Made by a program: the position numbers and the translations under genes | Notes under the pieces: generated by a model | Told to the model about the DNA's origin: nothing | The model's database searches: none | Seen by the model: only the letters and a program-made list of their open reading frames with translations | Assembly (NCBI GenBank): GCA_029449245.1 | Contig: JANATF010000002.1 | Span: 1,612,001 to 1,676,000, forward strand | DNA from: Mortierella alpina | Lineage: Eukaryota > Mortierellomycota > Mortierellomycetes > Mortierellales > Mortierellaceae | Direction: 5' to 3' | DNA: 64,000 nt | Shown here: one piece after another, positions 1 through 12,100 of the stretch | Position numbering within the stretch: the stretch's first letter is position 1 | Layout of the letters: every line of letters begins with the position of its first letter

Positions 1-882
1 AACAGTCGATAGGGCTCTAAAAGACCCACAGTGGAGCGCAATTTTTCAATCTTCTCACGACGCTCCAGTACTGGATTGATGACTTCATGTGCTTTGCCGT
101 ATGATTCTAAAAGGAAAAGAATCGCATACTACTTAGCCTCCAGAACTGTAATAAAATTCAGGTGTGTGTTTGGCTGAAGTAGGTGTTACCTCGAAGAATT
201 GCATTCAAACGCTGAGTTCCGAAATCCTGCGCATCGTTTAGTGTCTTCTCTTTCATGTCGTCGTACACGGCTACAAGGCGATGTCAGATGTATTAGCAAG
301 TGCAATTTCAAGAATATCGTTAAGCAGCACATCACGACAATGGGACTTACAGTCAATGACATTCTTGGCGCTCACAAAGCGGTCGAAATTATTCTGGACC
401 AACACCTTGAGGGCCGAGGACCTTTGGTCAATCGAGCCTTTGAGGCGGTCCACGCCAACACACAAGTCGTCATAAGAGGTGTCCGCATGAACCGCATAAA
501 GATATCGCTGAGGACTAAAGCCCTTTTGTGTTGAAGATATAAGATTGGCTGTGTGTAGAGATCCAAGGAACTCGTGTTAATAGCAAAATCTTGCGCATTT
601 CCTTCGTTGAAGAGCTACACGCGGAAAATGCATAGACAATGTCCCTACTGTCTCCTCGAACATTCTTGGATTTGAGAATGTTTCCCTTGACAAGTCCAAG
701 AAGGTCGACTTGTTCTGAGAGTGTAAAAGTCTCGTCTTCCATAGCGTTGCTACGCTTTTCGCGTGGTGTCACCCTCCCGCCATGGTCTGTGTTGAGGTCG
801 TCGTCATGGACCCAAGAGGGCAAGTCTTCTTCATCAACCCATTGGTCTGGATTGATTTGGTCCAGATGGTAGTGGCGAAGAA
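1..882 (-). CDS. SEC5: Exocyst complex subunit Sec5 (EXOC2-like), N-terminal half; truncated by window edge
   Basis: Sec5 is an exocyst subunit that tethers secretory vesicles to the plasma membrane. Exons read on the minus strand are 882-649, 548-351, 270-190 and 106-1, with introns 648-549 (donor GTAGGG), 350-271 (GTAAGT, branch GCTAAT, acceptor TTGTAG) and 189-107. Joins keep frame. The protein shows an acidic start with a DPLGL-like stretch (DLLGLVKGN), then FSPQRYLYAVHADTSYDDL, the Sec5 hallmark RLKGSIDQRSSALKVLV followed by NNFDRFVSAKNVIDSVYDDM, and finally VLERREKIEKLRSTVGLLE. The 5' end is unresolved: the first exon is open upstream to about 928 without an ATG, so a further 5' exon is likely; I placed the edge at an AAATAG acceptor (882). 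No animal-type Ral-binding IPT/TIG domain is visible. The C-terminal part lies before position 1. Identity is firm, the start is not. Confidence 0.85.
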
Positions 883-928
883 CTATTTCAAGTGAAGGAG
901 AGCATAGCACAGTTGTCCAGTGACACAC

Positions 929-2248
929 TGTCTGTCAGTCGATTGAATAGATGGAGGCAGCCTTTCTAGAGCATCGGGTCAGCGGCGATGGAGCACGTGG
1001 CGGGTCTCTTGTGAGTCAACGAGCCAACAATATACAGATGGCTGTGCCTTCTCGAAAAGGAGCAGGCGTGAACCTGGTTCCGCAGTTACATACTCTCAAT
1101 GTCCTGGACGTCCCTGATAGTCGACCCCATGTTGTTTGAATGGGCGGACCTGTTGCGATTGGATGCTGGCGTGTTCTGTCTTCTCGTCGCCGTCTTGGGT
1201 ATCGAGTCCTTGCACCAGAGTGGAAGGCGAGCAGAGCAAAAGGCGCAAAGGAATGAGGGAGCGGCGGTGCAAGATGATGGCGAAAACGAGAACTGGTCTA
1301 CGTCTGCCGCATGCTTGAGCGGCGACCAAGACAGTTTGGCGCAATTTTGAGTCGCCAGTAGTGACTGTCGTTTCGGTAGGACTTGCGATCACTACGCCCT
1401 TGGCTTTGGAAAATGATGTGCACATGCATGTCAATAGTAAAACTGGCTCGGTACACCAGTACCAGTCGAGGATATCCGTCTATCATCAGCTGGCGGTGTC
1501 GTTGGTCGTGGCAGAGGTGTCCAACGAGTGGAGTGCACGAAGGAAAGGCTACAGAGCAGTTCGGATCGTGCAGTGAGAGCAGAGGGACTGCTGCAACAGA
1601 ACAAAGACCACGCCAGTGGTGACGATGACGACGACAACGACGACGACGGCAGCATTGGAAAAATAGGGAAAGCAGAAAACGCAGGGCAAGGTGAGAAAGG
1701 TCCTAGGTAGTTCATACCTACGTGTGTTCGTGTCACAGTCGCGCGAATCGTCGCGGACAGGTTTCAAAGGTGGCCCGTGGGTTGGCAGTTGTGGAAAAGT
1801 GAGAAGTAAGGGTGCATACTCTTCTCGTTGTCGCCATCTTCACATTGCCATTGCAGCTGTAATGCTGCATACTGCCATTCCACATCGAGACATAGAAAAA
1901 AAAAACAATAGCTTCTACGCTCCCTCTTTCCCCTACACCAAAAGTCCGAAGGCTATTAAAGGTCGATATGGGACATTCGCTGGTCTCCTCAAAAAAAAGG
2001 GGAGAAGCTTTCGTACCCTCATGACTTTGCATTCGCATTCGCATTCGCTCCTTTGTTTGTCTTTACAGTACGGATTCTCATTCATTCGATTCAAGCTCTC
2101 CTCCACTGCATTTTCCTCCATTCATTCCATTCATTCACGTCAGGGTACTCAGCCGACGAGCACCCCAGACTGGCATTCACGTTTTTCTTTCTACAACTTG
2201 GACAAGGTTACACCGTCTTGCCGCACAAACAAGAAACTTTACATTTTA
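929..2248. other. Intergenic region between divergent SEC5 and GT49-like genes
   Basis: No convincing gene is seen. ORFs here are short, lack family signals and overlap each other. The stretch must hold the promoters of the two divergent genes and probably a small 5' exon of SEC5. A T/A-rich part at about 1900-2150 with repeated ATTCATTC-like words lies just before the glycosyltransferase start. Confidence 0.5.
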
Positions 2249-3996
2249 ATGCGACCAGACCTCGCGGCGACCGCGACTCTCATGTTGCGGTATTGTGCGG
2301 TCGCCTACTTAGCAGGATCGGTGCTGTTCACAATACGCTTTCTCTTTGTCCAATACAAAGAATCGCAACCGACTCTAGCCATCAAGCCGAGGACAATGAC
2401 CGAACCAGGACAGGCAACGTTTGATGTGGAAAACATTATATATTCTCCACAGATCATGACTTGGAAAAGTACGTGGACGTGGAGCTTCTACCTGTAATCT
2501 CCATCTCTTGCACCTCTCCCCACTGTTCAACAGCACTATCGTCAAGCTGGGTGGCCACTGCAAAAGGATTCAAATCATGAAAATGCAAAGGGCATATCGG
2601 AATTGAGAGGACAGGAGCGGATAGGAGGAGGAGGAGGACTAACTCCTTTCCCCCGGCTTAACTTTTGCCACGTATCCTGGTTATTCTTTCTGATAGCACC
2701 GCTGGGGCATCCAGAACACAAGATTGAGGAGGATGCGGTACTGCAAAAGGTCTATGCCAACACGATGCAGCCCTCCAAGGTCTTGCCGTACTACTTTAAG
2801 GCTGTACGCGAGTTTGATCCGGAATCAGTCACTATTACGACCCTCATCACGTTTGACCGGTACCCGATCTTCTCAAAGCTGGTCACCAACTATCAAGGTC
2901 CCATCTCGGTCACCATCCACATCAATGACGATGAGAATCGCGACGAAAACTTGTCCAAGCTCCACGAGATGTACAACGCCAACCCTTACATGCGCGAATT
3001 TGTCGATGTTCATGTCGTGGTCGATAAGTTTGACCGTCAGTTCAACATGTGGCGAAACGTGGCTCGGTTTTTTGCCCGTTCGAATTATTTTATGATGCTG
3101 GATGGTGAGTTCTACACTCACGTTTCTTCTATGCAGAGGAGGTACGTATGTCAGCAGAGAAGGGAGCAACTAAGCGCAGACATTTTTTTCTTCTTGCTTC
3201 TTGCTCCAAAAACGTTGTTTAGTGGATTTCCATGTCTGTACAAATCTACAGCGACACCTGTCGCTGGATGCTAGGGCCCGAGAGGTGATGCGGTTAGGAG
3301 CAGCGGTCGTCTTGCCAGCATTCGAGTATGTGGAGCAGGACGAAGGAATAGACGCCGCCACATTCCCCAAGAACAAGGAGGCGTTGATCAGACTTGTGAA
3401 CGAGAGGCGGATTACGATATTTCATGACTTTTTCCCAAAAGGCCACAATTCTACCGATTACGAGCAATGGTACAAATCAGAGGACGTTTACAAGGTCACC
3501 GCCTATCAACATTCGTACGAGCCATATGCCATTTTGAAGAAGGAGGGCACTCCGTGGTGCGACGAGCGATTCATTGGATATGGCGCCAACAAGGCCGTAA
3601 GTGCTGTAGAAAAGGGTTTGCGAGCTCTCCTGAAGCCTTCGTGTACCATGCTGTTAAAAGTCTTCCTTTTCACCCGTTTGCAATCCTCCATTTTCCCGAT
3701 AGGCGTGTCTGTTTGAGATCTACATATCAGGAATTGATTACTATGTCTTGCCGCAGGACTTTGTCATCCATCAATCGCACCCTTACAAGGAAGAAACCAG
3801 GAAGCAGGAGCGCAAGTATAACCGCAAGCTGTATCAAAACTTTCAAGAGGAGGTTTGCTTCCGGTACGCAAGGAGCTTTTTAGAGACGAACCAATGGGAC
3901 CAGCCCAAGGCCGAGAATTTAAAGCAACAGTGCAACAAGATCAGAGGATTCAAACAGGTCATGGCCCAGTTTGCCGGTGCCATGGGATCAACATAG
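2249..3996 (+). CDS. GT49-family glycosyltransferase (LARGE/B4GAT1-like), type II Golgi membrane protein
   Basis: Likely transfers a sugar to a glycan in the Golgi lumen; donor and acceptor cannot be told from sequence. Exons 2249-2468, 2697-3104, 3223-3596 and 3703-3996 give 431 aa. Residues about 12-35 form one hydrophobic N-terminal anchor (LMLRYCAVAYLAGSVLF), typical of type II Golgi enzymes. The core has SVTIHINDDENRD, then FMMLDVDFHV with a DVD (DxD) metal/nucleotide-sugar site split by intron 2, then PWCDERFIGYGANKA and a late YYVLPQDFVIHQSHPYKE, where the HQSHPYKE box is characteristic of GT49. The start is the ATG at 2249; an in-frame ATG at 2282 would shorten the tail only. Intron 1 (228 bp) is longer than the others and its acceptor is chosen by frame. 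Family call is confident from the motifs; substrate unknown. Confidence 0.85.
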
Positions 3997-6127
3997 CAAT
4001 TGAGCTGAGGGTGATACTTTTTTTTTCTCTTCAAATAGAAGCAATTAAATGTTTATTGGAGCATGATGTGAAAGACTAAACAAAAAAAAACCTGGTGTCG
4101 ATCCTACCTATGACGAGCACACCGTTCGACCGCTCAACCGTTTAAAATCAATCCACAACACCCAAAAGGATGATATGACATCTAGATAAGGATGAGAAGA
4201 CAAATAGATCCAGAAGAATGGTTAGACTGGTTGTACTCAATGGACAACATCCTCTCCTCTCTCACTAGTGTATGTGCTTCGTCAATCCCCATTTTTCCAT
4301 ATATATTTTTTTATCAGACATCCAAGGAAGTTATAGGCCGTCATAAGGAAAGACATCCCACAGCAGCTCGACGATGGCATGCTGCTCTCTGATCGCTTCG
4401 CTGACACTCCAAGAGGAGATGGAAGAGGCTGTGGGGCGTCTTAAAACATGGTCCTTTCGGTGGAAACTGCGAATTAAAAATCTTCATCATACAAAAAAAA
4501 AAAAAAAAATAGAAAAAGAAAAAAGGAAGCAGTGCTGGTGATCACGGAGGTGGAAAAGAAAGTAGTAGACTTACCATCTTTTGAACGTAGCGTGAAGCAG
4601 GTTCTGTCCGTATCAGCTCCATCGATCCCTGGCTGGATACACCCACAGATCTATTTTCGATTTGATTCAAGACGACAACGAAGTTGTTAGAACTTGTTAT
4701 CATACTGTACTTGCAATTCACCATTTAAGAGAGGGCTTCTTTGGCACGTTGCTGTTGCGTGGTGTGGGTCAGTGGATTATACTGGCTAGTATGACACTCC
4801 TCAGCGAAGGAGTGTAAAGTTTTCACCATAGTCGATAAGATAAAATGAAGACAATGTATATTTTTCATCATTCGCACCACGCGAACAGCCTCGTTGACAT
4901 CAGAATCGCGTTCGGCAGCAGGGCTGAAGTACGTTCAAGAGGGAGAGCCAAGGGGGAGGAGTGCAAAAAACTTCGAATCATGGCATGAAAGATGGTCAAG
5001 GAGCGGGGGACCTACCGATAGAGTCAACGCAGACAGTCGGGTGCTGCAGAAGAGTGAAACTTGGATGGGGAGGAAGAGTTGAAGAAGTATGAGATCAAGC
5101 AGAGCAGATCCTTTTTAAACATGGACAGAGTGGCTTGCCGCTGTTATTTCTTTTTTCTTCAAGACTGAAGAACATTCCAGCAGCTGTGGGGGGGGTCGCC
5201 TTCAGCGCTTGCTTTTATTTCAGTCGCCGCCAATCTACTCTGTATGTATTCCGATCATTGTCCTTAGATCCACGCTGGCAGGGTCATGCCGCATTGCTTA
5301 TCGCTTGTGTAGATTTCTCAGGCCTCGTTTGGACTCACTCGCTAGGTGGACCTCCGCTTGACAAGGCGCATGTATTGTCGTCGCCAGAAAGAGTGGCACT
5401 CCAGGGACAGAAAAATTCAGGCACAAAATTATGGTTTCGGCATTCAGAGATCTACTTCAAGCTTTGGCACCTGCTCCCACGACGTCACCTTCCCTCAGTG
5501 GCGGGTCCAAGGCTTAAACCTTGCCCGCGTTATCAATGTTTGCGATAAGGTTATCTCCTTGCGCGTCAAGAGAAAACCAAAAGCAGCCTGCCTGCTGCCA
5601 GGTAATGCTATGCGAACAGGGTTTACACCGGGCAACTTTGTGCGACGCGTTCCATCTGCAGCAGAACGCGAACCTACGCGATGACACTTCCCACGCGCTT
5701 GATATTGACAACACGGGTGAGCTGTTCTTGTCTGGTGCTCTTGGTTCATTGAAATGGGACCCGCGTTTGTCTCTTTTGCTTTTTCTTCTTTCTGTCTTTC
5801 AAAAAGTGTGGGAAGGGTTTTCGCCGGTGGTAGATTGCTGGCGCTGACATGAGACTGCTCGCAACTCAGGCTGCAAACCCTTTTGACTGCTGACATGTGT
5901 TTTTTTTTGTGTATGGTCGTGCTCAAACGATCAGGGGTCTTGTGTCCACCTAGTCCATAAGTCGGCTTTCATTTCGTCTTTGTCAACGCTTGCAGGGGCA
6001 CATGCCATCCTTTGTACCTGGGAACATTTTCGCTTTAAGGTTTGTGTCAAAAAAAACAGTTGTGGTGCTAGAGAGAGTGCGTGGTGGACAAGCAATTGAT
6101 GTGCGAACTCACGGCGACACAAATAAC

Positions 6128-6162
<35 letters not shown>

Positions 6163-9100
6163 GAGTGAGAGATAAAAGTAACAGACGTGCGTGAGTAGGT
6201 TTAATATTTACCTACTGTACAAACAGAGTGAGATGAGCGGAGCGCAAGACAAAAGTGAGCCCGCTTGGCTAGAGGGGACTTGCTTGCTACTGTATGGCGT
6301 ATACAGTGGTATTGGCAGCAAGTGGACTGAATGAAAAAAACACCCACTGTCTTCGTTATCGGGAAAAGCGTTGACTTGACATTTATGGAAGTGCGATCGG
6401 TGCGGGGTAAATGGTAAGCGCCGGTAGAGGTTCTTTGCAGGATACAGAGGGCTTGTGATTGGCGAGTCGTTGTTCACAAAATCGCTGGCGTGTTCTTTAT
6501 TATTTTTTTTGTTGCTCTATGGTCGTGGGTCGTGAACACCGAACGAAACTCACGCAGAAGCAGAGAATCAGCCCACTCCAATCAATCAAAAATGGCGCCA
6601 TCGTTCACACGCGGGAGATATGGCATATTCAGAGGTACCTTCAGACAGCTCACTTTTTTACCATCTCAAACAGCACTGAATGAAACTCTCGATCGATTAA
6701 CAGGCGTTGTATCTTTGTGGGGGGATCAATGGAGCAAGGGTCTTTAAGGCTGCTCTGTGCGTCCGACAGCCGACTTGTGCATCGTGGGAAGGTAAAGGAG
6801 GCTGGGCTTATTCCTACCCACGTGGATTTAGAGGGCGACTAAAGCCTGATCTGGACAATCTCAGACGTACTCGTTTAGTTGGAGGTATCAATTCCAGTGT
6901 AGACGTATATATGAGAAAGGGTATGTACTCTTCGCTGAGAGGTGTTTCTGAGGAATCTCAGCACTCAGGGTCCGTGTGCAGACAAGGATTTGGCGATCCA
7001 TAGCAGCTGTGGACAGGACGGCAGGCGTTGCGTTGTCTTTTTCCAGAACAAAAGTGCTCATAGCATCGTCTCTTGAGTAATTACGTTGTCCTTTAAGGCA
7101 ACTGCTGTCACTGAGAGCTCAGGCGGTAAGAAGTTTTCTCCTCGGGCGTAAAGCAAGCAAGAGCCCTTCGTTTCTCGCCCGATCATGAGGTGTTGCTTTT
7201 TCTCTATTGCAAAAAGTACCTCCGAAGGAGGTAGGCGGCTGTAGAAATGGAGTAAACAGTGCACGATACCGAGAAAGGTATGGTCTTTAAACATCTGAAT
7301 GATGCCAAATCTGAACAGACAATTGATCCAGAAAACCTTAAGAGCCACCGTTAAAAACAGCCCACCTGCCAAGGATTGCTTCGTTTGCAAGTGCTGCAAT
7401 GACTACTGAGAAGAGTGCGGTAAGTATAAGGGGGTACTGTGGTTATTGTAGGGATAAGGGGTCATTGTGGCATCTGACTGACTGTGCACAGTATCATGTT
7501 ACGCGTTCAGCGACTCATCGTGCACACACCTGTGGCACCCTAACTTTAACGCGTCCCTTGGTCTTTTCTTCAAATCCTATAATAGCGGGTGTATTGTACA
7601 AAAGAGTGAGCACAAGCAGCAAACAGCCTACAGCAGTGATTAGCAAGGTAAAACACAAAAATCAGATGTGGCGTTCGCCAGCGTCAATTCCGGTACATGT
7701 ACATTGGAGAGTAAAGGAGATAGAAGCCCCTCCTTTGAGTTCAGATGGACAGTGAGGAGAGTAGAGAACTACGATTGAATTGGGTTAATCACGTTGGTCG
7801 CAATGCAATGTTCAGGGACATGGAGTAACGGGAGTTGAAAATAGCAAACAACCACAAGTCCATCTCGTTCTGGGACACTGTACAGCTTGTAACTTTGCGT
7901 GCATTGTTTTCTTTTTCTTCTATTTTATTCTTTTTTTTTGTTTAGTGAGTCCGCCTCGTCATAGATGGGGCGAGGAACGAATGAGGGCTTGCATGCGAGA
8001 GAAGGGAAAAAGAACAAGGAAAAGGAGTAAATCCTCGTACCGAAAAAAAATATTATTACTCATCGGCTATGTAACAGCGCAATTCATCTCGGCATATTTC
8101 AATACCCGAACAGACTTGATCGAATGGTTTGCATACACGCATCACTTCAAGGCGCGAACTCCTTACAATGCTGGAGTGTTCATCTGTCTTCTATACTCTT
8201 TTTGTTATGCATGTCTCAGTCGTCTGGAATCTGAGCCGTGGAAAAATAGATAGGACGTAGACTACAAAGAGCGGAGGTCAGTTCCAAGTGCGTCCAAGTT
8301 AACGCTTCCTGAACCATGGTACTGGACTGAGCATCTCAGCGGAGTACATTCCATAAACGACTACACTATAGATGTATGATTGGAGCATGAATAACTAATG
8401 ACAGCCAAGGATTGTGTTCAAGGGAGAACGGCTAAATACAGAGCGGGGTTGGCATGGACTGGGCTGCATCCTGCGGGGACGAGCCCGCTCTGCGTGCCAG
8501 TGCGCGCCGCCCTTATCCAGGAGTTCATTCAAGGAGAATAAACAAGAAAAAGGTAATGTAATGGTAAGAAAAAGAAAACATCCGAAAAATGCTGATCTTC
8601 GGGTGGTAGATCCGCAACGAATCACCTCCAATTTTTTCGGGCTCGCGCTGTTTGGTTTGTTCCTGTTCTTGTCAGCCGTAAGAGTTGCAGAACTTGTAAA
8701 TGATATAGTATTACACCGGCACTATTGTTACAATCCTCTAAACCATTCCTCCTTGGGGTCCCATACTACGCGCGTGAGAATGTAGAGGCAGCGCATCATA
8801 CGCACCATGGTACATTAAGGTACTGGGAGCGACTCGACCCCACGAAAGTCGCGCGGCGTCTAGACTAGGACTTGTCATTCTTAGCTTCGCAATAGGACTC
8901 AATTTTGTCCGAGGATCGAATGCTAACATGTCATCAACAACCACATATGTACAATTCTGGTACAAACAAAAGAGTATGCCGAAAAGAGGGTGTCATGCTT
9001 GCAATGACCAGGCGCTCCACTCAAGAGAGAGGGAGAGAAGAACAGAGCAGAAACGCGGCGGGAGGTTGCACAATTCTGTAAGTTGGGCGGGAGCAGGTTA

Positions 9101-12100
9101 GTATTCTCCTGTCAAAAGCTTGTCAAACGATATGACCATGCAATGGTGCCACGATGTGAAAACAGAGAGGTTAGTAGGCGACCACCCAAAAACAATGATG
9201 AATAAACAAAAAAAAAAAAAAAGTGAGCAAGGTGGAATAGGCAATTGTAACCGCTGCTGCAGAGAGGAAAAGCTTGGACGTCCTAGACCAATAGTGCATG
9301 GTTGCATCTAAACGCTGGTACACAGGTGACCTTCCAGCATGCATCATTTGATGGAGGCCGGACGGAGACACGGCCGAACTGACAATAACCGCAAGAAACT
9401 TGTTTCTTGTCGTCGTACCTGAACTCGAGAACTAGGCTTTGAGTGGACACAAGAAAGCCCAGCTATTCTGATAAGGATGTCATTGCATGTCAATGTGCAA
9501 TAGCTGCAGAATTACGTTCAAAATGGGCGGTACTTGGATTACTGAGTAATGCTCATCACTCCCCCAGCAAAAAGAAATCAGTGTGCATTGAGGGGCAATT
9601 ATGCTTTTGTACTGGAGTCAACAACCCTGATTACTACTGAGTAAAGATATTGACATACATTGAAAAGGGATCCTCTTGTGGCCGCTCGTCCGACTACGGT
9701 GGATGGGTGAAAATAATATGCTCCGCAAGCAAGGTGCGCGCGAGAAGTGAGATCGTTTTTAGGCTTATCAGGTTCATAAATATGGTTTTGTGTTTTGCGA
9801 GCAGTGGGGTAGAGGTGCGATCGGTGCGACTTATGTGTGTGTTACAGTAACAGCTCTCAAAAGCTGCAACCAAGCCAGCATAACATAGCTCTCTATTCGC
9901 CGGCAAAATAGTACTCACTAAGGTACCTGGCCAAATCTAGAACCCGATGCCTTTCGTGCTAAGCGCTTAGCGTGGTAGCTACATTGTGCCGCCGTAGGGT
10001 ACATACACGTGTATGTACTAATCCAGAGCTTCGCCCCCATGGACGCGAGTTCCACCTTCACCATAGGGTGGAAACCTCTACAAGTTGTACTAAAGCCGGC
10101 TGCCAGAAGACTGTGAAAATGGTAGAGGGATGAGAGTGTAGAGGTTGGGCGTTGATCTGATCGAGTCCGCTGGATTGCGAGCGATCAAAAATAGATTTTA
10201 GTAAGTAACAGCCTTGATGATGCAGCAACTTAGCAGCCATAGCTCCTGTGCACCACTTCGCATTCATTCTGAAATGCCGCTTCAAGCTTTGAAGCAGGGA
10301 TTTTCACTCTTCGTGCTGTAGATGCCTGTTCAAGGTATCAGTGCAGTTGTACATGCATGGCACACATGCTGCCTCTATCTTGTCTTCTCTCCCTCGACTC
10401 TTCCTTCCAACCTCATTCGCAAGCACGCACCGCGCCCTCTGCTCTTGGCGTAACTGTGCATGCCGATAACACACCCCCATTTCTCAAATTTGCAGCGACC
10501 TTTTGGCTATGGGAGAGTGACAGGAAGTAACAGGCGACGTTCACAATAGGTACTTCATATCTTGCAATCCGTGATCGATCTCGTAGACCCTGACATGTAC
10601 CACAAACGAGTATTGTGCTCTTGGACTCAATCTGCCCAATGAGGTCTTTTTTTTTAATTTTTTTGAGATGTGTGCCCATCGAAATGTTTGCTTGTGTACG
10701 ACCAAATGGTGCATGAGCATCATGCCGTCGCCTAACATGATCGTGTCCCATCCTGTACTTTCGTCTGGAACTTTTTCAGGGCTGTATGTTCTTTTTTGAC
10801 TTTACGACGTCCCATTGACCAGAACGATGCTCCCGCGCCATTCACCAAATCACTTGCATTGGTGAATAAGAAAAAAAAGTGGGTGATGGCGGATCGAATG
10901 CTACGCATTCAATACGGAATCATTCTGTAGCATTCTGGCCTTCCGGTAAGCGCGATATTATAATATTGAAAGTGTTCCACCAGGCTCGGGGCATGGGCAT
11001 ATTCATAAAGGAGCATGGAGTCGAGGCGCGTTCACTTTTTTATTTCTGACTCCATTCTGAAAGAAGAGAGACGCGGAAGAAATGATGAGTAAAATATGAG
11101 CACTTCTGCTTGCAGCAGAAGGAGTTGTAAAACTCCATTGCCCAACTGCATAACAGACGTTTGTTCACAGGTACTAGTGGCTACCAACACACTTAGATAG
11201 TCACATCCGGCTTGCTTGGCAGAAAACGACTACTGTGACCTCGATCACGACCTTGAGCATGGGCGTGCTATCAATCCTTTAGGTATAATGTGTGTAATGT
11301 TTTTTACCCATTCTAAAAAGAGGTCAACAACAATCGAGAAAGTACACTCTGAAAGTAAAACCCTAATGCGCACTACCCTTTCCATATTTCCCTTCGGTCC
11401 TTGTGCTCCTATTCATTGGCCTTTGAGGCCTCGTTTCTTGTGCTCCTGTCACTCCCTTTCTCTTAAGTCGGTCGTTTGTTTGGAGGTAACATTTTTTCTT
11501 TCAGGGCAGGTAGCGTTGTCAGCATAACAAATTACAATGGAATATGGGCGTTTCCTTATGGCGTGGTGCAGTGCTTCAGAATAAACAAGCCAATTAGGAA
11601 CCGCAACGCGCTGATGAACCTGTTAGTCAACTTGTAGCGGACCTTTCCATTGAGGCGGAAGCGAGAGTCAAGGCTTGCCGCTGAAGAGCAGCTTGGAATG
11701 TTATTCATTCCTTTATTCAATAGTCTATGAAACGTGCTAGATCTGCATAACCTGTTAACCTGTTGTGTTTATGATCTGCTCTTTATGATGCGGTCCATTG
11801 GCAGGCAAAAAGGATAATGCACGGCGTCTATTGAGTTCACGCCAGAAAAAAACCGAAGCAGAGACCTCTTTTTTTTTCTGCGATGCTGCTGTATCAACAG
11901 CACCAAGTTGTCATTTTGAGTTGTAGCAATGTGCTTTATTCCCCTTTATTTATGGCTTTTAATGCGGCTTCTGGTTCAATCCGACTTTTGAGTGGTCAAA
12001 AGTAGTTTCCGATTTGGACATGGGCGGGAAGAGATCTTGCGTGCGAGCAGATGCGTCGTTGGGAAAACAGCGTCAATGCAGTCCGCGTATGTGTGTGCCT

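Noticed and set aside
4320-4480. Minus-strand HSLFHLLLECQRSDQRA, considered as the Cys/His end of a LINE reverse transcriptase
   Set aside because: No upstream RT motifs and the Cys/His spacing is wrong.
7399-7755. Plus-strand ORF with CGYCRDKGSLWHLTDC, reminiscent of a retroviral-type zinc knuckle
   Set aside because: Spacing does not fit C-X2-C-X4-H-X4-C and there is no reverse transcriptase, integrase or terminal repeat nearby.
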